NCBI RefSeq assembly: GCF_016907915.1
Contig: NZ_JAFBCW010000009.1
Span: 1 to 64,000 of the forward strand
Origin: Desulforadius tongensis
GTDB lineage: Bacteria > Bacillota > Desulfotomaculia > Desulfotomaculales > Desulfohalotomaculaceae
Direction: 5' to 3'
Length of the DNA stretch: 64,000 nucleotides
Shown: positions 62,420 to 64,000 of the stretch, piece by piece
How the letters are laid out: each line of letters starts with the position of its first letter
How positions within the stretch are numbered: position 1 is the stretch's first letter
Translations under genes and position numbers: made by a program
Notes under the pieces: generated by a model
Databases searched by the model: none
The model's input: the letters and a program-made list of their open reading frames with translations, nothing else
What the model was told of the DNA's origin: nothing

Positions 62420-63118
62420 TTGAAAATCATATTAGCTGACGATAACCCCAGGGAAATGGCATACATAAAAAACTTATTAAATAACGAAAAAGATATTAAA
62501 ATAATCGGCGAGGCCGTTAACGGCCGGGATGCCCTGGAAAAGATTAATAAATACAATCCAGACGCCGCTTTTTTAGATATTACCATGCCCGGCATTACCG
62601 GTTTAGACGTAGCGAAAAAAGTTGGTAATAAATTAGTGATCGTTTTTATAACCGCCCATAACAATTATGCCGTTGATGCCTTTGATATCGGGTCAGTGGA
62701 CTATCTTTTAAAACCCATTGAAGAAAAGCGGTTTAAAATAACCCTGCAGCGTATAAGAAAGTGGTTGGCTAATAATAATCATGTGCAGAGATTACCCATT
62801 AAAATTAAGGGTGAAACAATACTCCTTAAAAGCAGTGAAATCATCTTCCTGGAAAAGGAGCCCCTCAGTAAAAAAGTGATTATTCATACCAAAGAAAAAA
62901 AATACAAAATTAACGGCACTTTAAGTGACTATGCAGTGAAGTTGAAAGATGCGGGATTTGTTCGTTCACATAAAAGTTTTATTATCAACACTAAAAAAGT
63001 AACTAAAATGATTCCCTGGGGAGACAAATCATATTTAGCGGTGATGAACGGTACCAAAGAAGAGGTTTTAATCAGCCGCAACTATGCCCCGGTTGTAAAA
63101 TCAATGATTACCAATTAA
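62420..63118 (+). CDS. LytTR-family response regulator (AgrA-like)
   Basis: 232 residues. The receiver domain (1-120) has acidic pocket LADDN, phospho-acceptor Asp in AAFLDITMPG (about residue 54), Thr in VFITAH and Lys in DYLLKPI. The C-terminal LytTR DNA-binding domain (about 130-230) has the family pattern EIIFLEKE ... FVRSHKSFIINTKKV. The start is TTG 62420 with GGAGGGG 6 nt upstream. It follows the agr cassette in the same direction and is its likely output, although its base composition is closer to the host average than that of the cassette. Confidence 0.92.
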   Translation: MKIILADDNPREMAYIKNLLNNEKDIKIIGEAVNGRDALEKINKYNPDAAFLDITMPGITGLDVAKKVGNKLVIVFITAHNNYAVDAFDIGSVDYLLKPIEEKRFKITLQRIRKWLANNNHVQRLPIKIKGETILLKSSEIIFLEKEPLSKKVIIHTKEKKYKINGTLSDYAVKLKDAGFVRSHKSFIINTKKVTKMIPWGDKSYLAVMNGTKEEVLISRNYAPVVKSMITN

Positions 63119-63152
63119 CCTTTAACAACAAAACTGCCTTATTTTAAGCAAA

Positions 63153-63178
63153 AAAATAAGGGGATGCCCCCTTATTTT
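63153..63178. terminator. Bidirectional terminator
   Basis: Perfect 11-bp stem AAAATAAGGGG / CCCCTTATTTT with a 4-nt loop, between the convergent response regulator and ytfJ genes. Confidence 0.9.
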
Positions 63179-63597
63179 CATATTACGGGTGTATCTGTCC
63201 CCTGTTCTTTATTTTTATCCCTATTACATATTGCCTGTAATTTATCGATCAGATTGGGCATCATATCAATTAAACGGTCATACATAGCGTTGCCATCTAC
63301 CGGCAGCAATCTTATTTGACCGTTACCCACCACCAGGAAGCCCATTGGCTGAACTGATACACCGGCTCCGCTTCCTCCACCAAAGGACGGCGGCGGGGAT
63401 TCCTGCCCCCTGCCTCCTTCACCGGCTTGGTAGTCGCCACCACCGGCTGCAAATCCACAGGCCACCCGGGAAATAGGTATTATCACACTGCCGTCAGGGG
63501 TTTCTACCGGGTCACCCACTACAGTGTTTACATCTACCATTTCTTTGATGCTCTCCATGGCATTTTTCATTAAGCCTTCAATTGGATGTTCGCTCAA
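63178..63597 (-). CDS. ytfJ: YtfJ/GerW family sporulation protein
   Basis: 139 residues: MSEHPIEGLMKNAMESIKEM, then TVVGDPVETPDGSVIIPISRV, a Gly-rich stretch (GSGAGVSVQPMGFLVV) and GNGQIRLLPVD. This is the family of Bacillus YtfJ (GerW), a forespore protein needed for normal germination in some species. It lies just downstream of the DUF2953 gene, an arrangement also seen as ytfI-ytfJ in Bacillus. Confidence 0.93.
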   Translation of the reverse strand: MSEHPIEGLMKNAMESIKEMVDVNTVVGDPVETPDGSVIIPISRVACGFAAGGGDYQAGEGGRGQESPPPSFGGGSGAGVSVQPMGFLVVGNGQIRLLPVDGNAMYDRLIDMMPNLIDKLQAICNRDKNKEQGTDTPVI

Positions 63598-63628
63598 TTA
63601 CTTCACCCCCTGTTCCACTTATAAAAAC

Positions 63629-64000
63629 CTATCTTTTAGCTAACAGTATTTTTGTACCAGTAACCATAATATAGCCGATACGTACTTCAAATATGCAGTC
63701 AATATCCATAATTAATTCATTGTTGTTAAAATTAGGGTGAATTTCCAGCTGCGGATGCCTGGGAGGGGGATTAATAATTTTAAACAGTCTGCTCAATAAT
63801 ACCGTTTTTCCGGCCCAGGCCAAGCCGGTTGTTACACCGGTGACGGCCGCATCTCCCATACCGAATTTTGTGTACCACTTTAAATACCGGCAGTGCACAT
63901 GACTCAATAAGTATTTAATTATTGGCCAGTAACGATGATACGATTTTTTTTGCCTATTAATTTTATGCTGTATTTTCTTCCAATTAAAAGGTATTTTTAA
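63629..64000 (-). CDS. DUF2953 family protein (5' end outside window)
   Basis: The frame stays open to base 64000 with no stop, so the gene starts beyond the window; TTG 63907 is only an internal codon. At least 123 residues are visible: a basic N-terminal part (NWKKIQHKINRQKKSYH), SHVHCRYLKWYTKFGMGDAA and a hydrophobic segment (VTGVTTGLAWAGKTVLL). These match the C-terminal half of DUF2953, a membrane protein of spore-formers paired with ytfJ. The function is unknown. Confidence 0.85.
   Translation of the reverse strand, partial: LKIPFNWKKIQHKINRQKKSYHRYWPIIKYLLSHVHCRYLKWYTKFGMGDAAVTGVTTGLAWAGKTVLLSRLFKIINPPPRHPQLEIHPNFNNNELIMDIDCIFEVRIGYIMVTGTKILLAKR

Overview
The window comes from the chromosome of an anaerobic, endospore-forming Firmicute, most likely a Desulfotomaculum-like member of the Peptococcaceae/Peptococcia. 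The evidence is spoIVA, two spoIIP genes, spmA/spmB, ytfJ and a YjcZ-like peptide for sporulation; hybrid cluster protein (Hcp) and a double-cubane/2-hydroxyacyl-CoA dehydratase-type iron-sulfur pair for anaerobic life; an IspH-ribosomal protein S1 fusion typical of Clostridia; and strong AGGAGG ribosome-binding sites with frequent TTG and GTG starts. Species assignment is inference. No rRNA, tRNA, transposon or CRISPR array was found.

Layout. 1-7.7 kb: the end of a Cys-rich LysM protein, recQ, hcp behind two CRP/FNR-type sites, a membrane-anchored hydrolase, threonine ammonia-lyase, clpP and a DUF134 protein. 7.8-11.9 kb: an aspartate-family operon (HTH-ACT regulator, hom, thrB, lysC) with a clear promoter and a palindrome at the start of the transcript. 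11.9-16.1 kb: a c-di-AMP (ydaO-type) riboswitch and terminator ahead of ablA-ablB, the Nepsilon-acetyl-beta-lysine osmolyte pathway, then a DUF362-ferredoxin protein. 16.2-28 kb: spoIVA, a MarR-like gene, gpsA, plsY, der, a DUF512 PDZ/radical-SAM-like protein, a YIEGIA module and two SpoIIP paralogues flanking a DUF1614 membrane protein. 28-29 kb: a coiled-coil gene built of about 36 heptads encoded by 21-bp tandem repeats.

29.5-47.5 kb is mainly aromatic amino-acid metabolism: ispH-rpsA, plsC, cmk, aroA, tyrA and a full-length DAHP synthase behind a leader peptide; an aminotransferase and a CBS protein on the other strand; then a complete trp operon, trpE-G-D-C-F-B-A, ending in a second, N-terminally short DAHP synthase. 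The trp leader carries exactly eleven (G/U)AG triplets with 2-3 nt spacers, an overlapping antiterminator and an intrinsic terminator. This is the architecture of a TRAP (MtrB) attenuation site. aroH (chorismate mutase) and a HutP-family RNA-binding protein gene lie just upstream.

48-57.7 kb: a patatin-like phospholipase, a YjcZ-like peptide, a PAS-PAS-GGDEF-EAL protein, a double-cubane-cluster reductase with its ATPase, small unknown proteins, a pseudouridine synthase and spmA/spmB. 57.9-63.1 kb is signalling: a multi-domain histidine kinase, then an AT-rich agr-type quorum-sensing cassette (small membrane protein, short histidine kinase, AgrB, and a 40-residue AgrD with Ser in place of the usual Cys) followed by a LytTR response regulator. 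The window ends with ytfJ and a truncated DUF2953 gene.

The most notable signals are the TRAP-type leader, the serine-type AgrD with an apparently split sensor, the c-di-AMP riboswitch on the osmolyte operon, and the double-cubane reductase pair.
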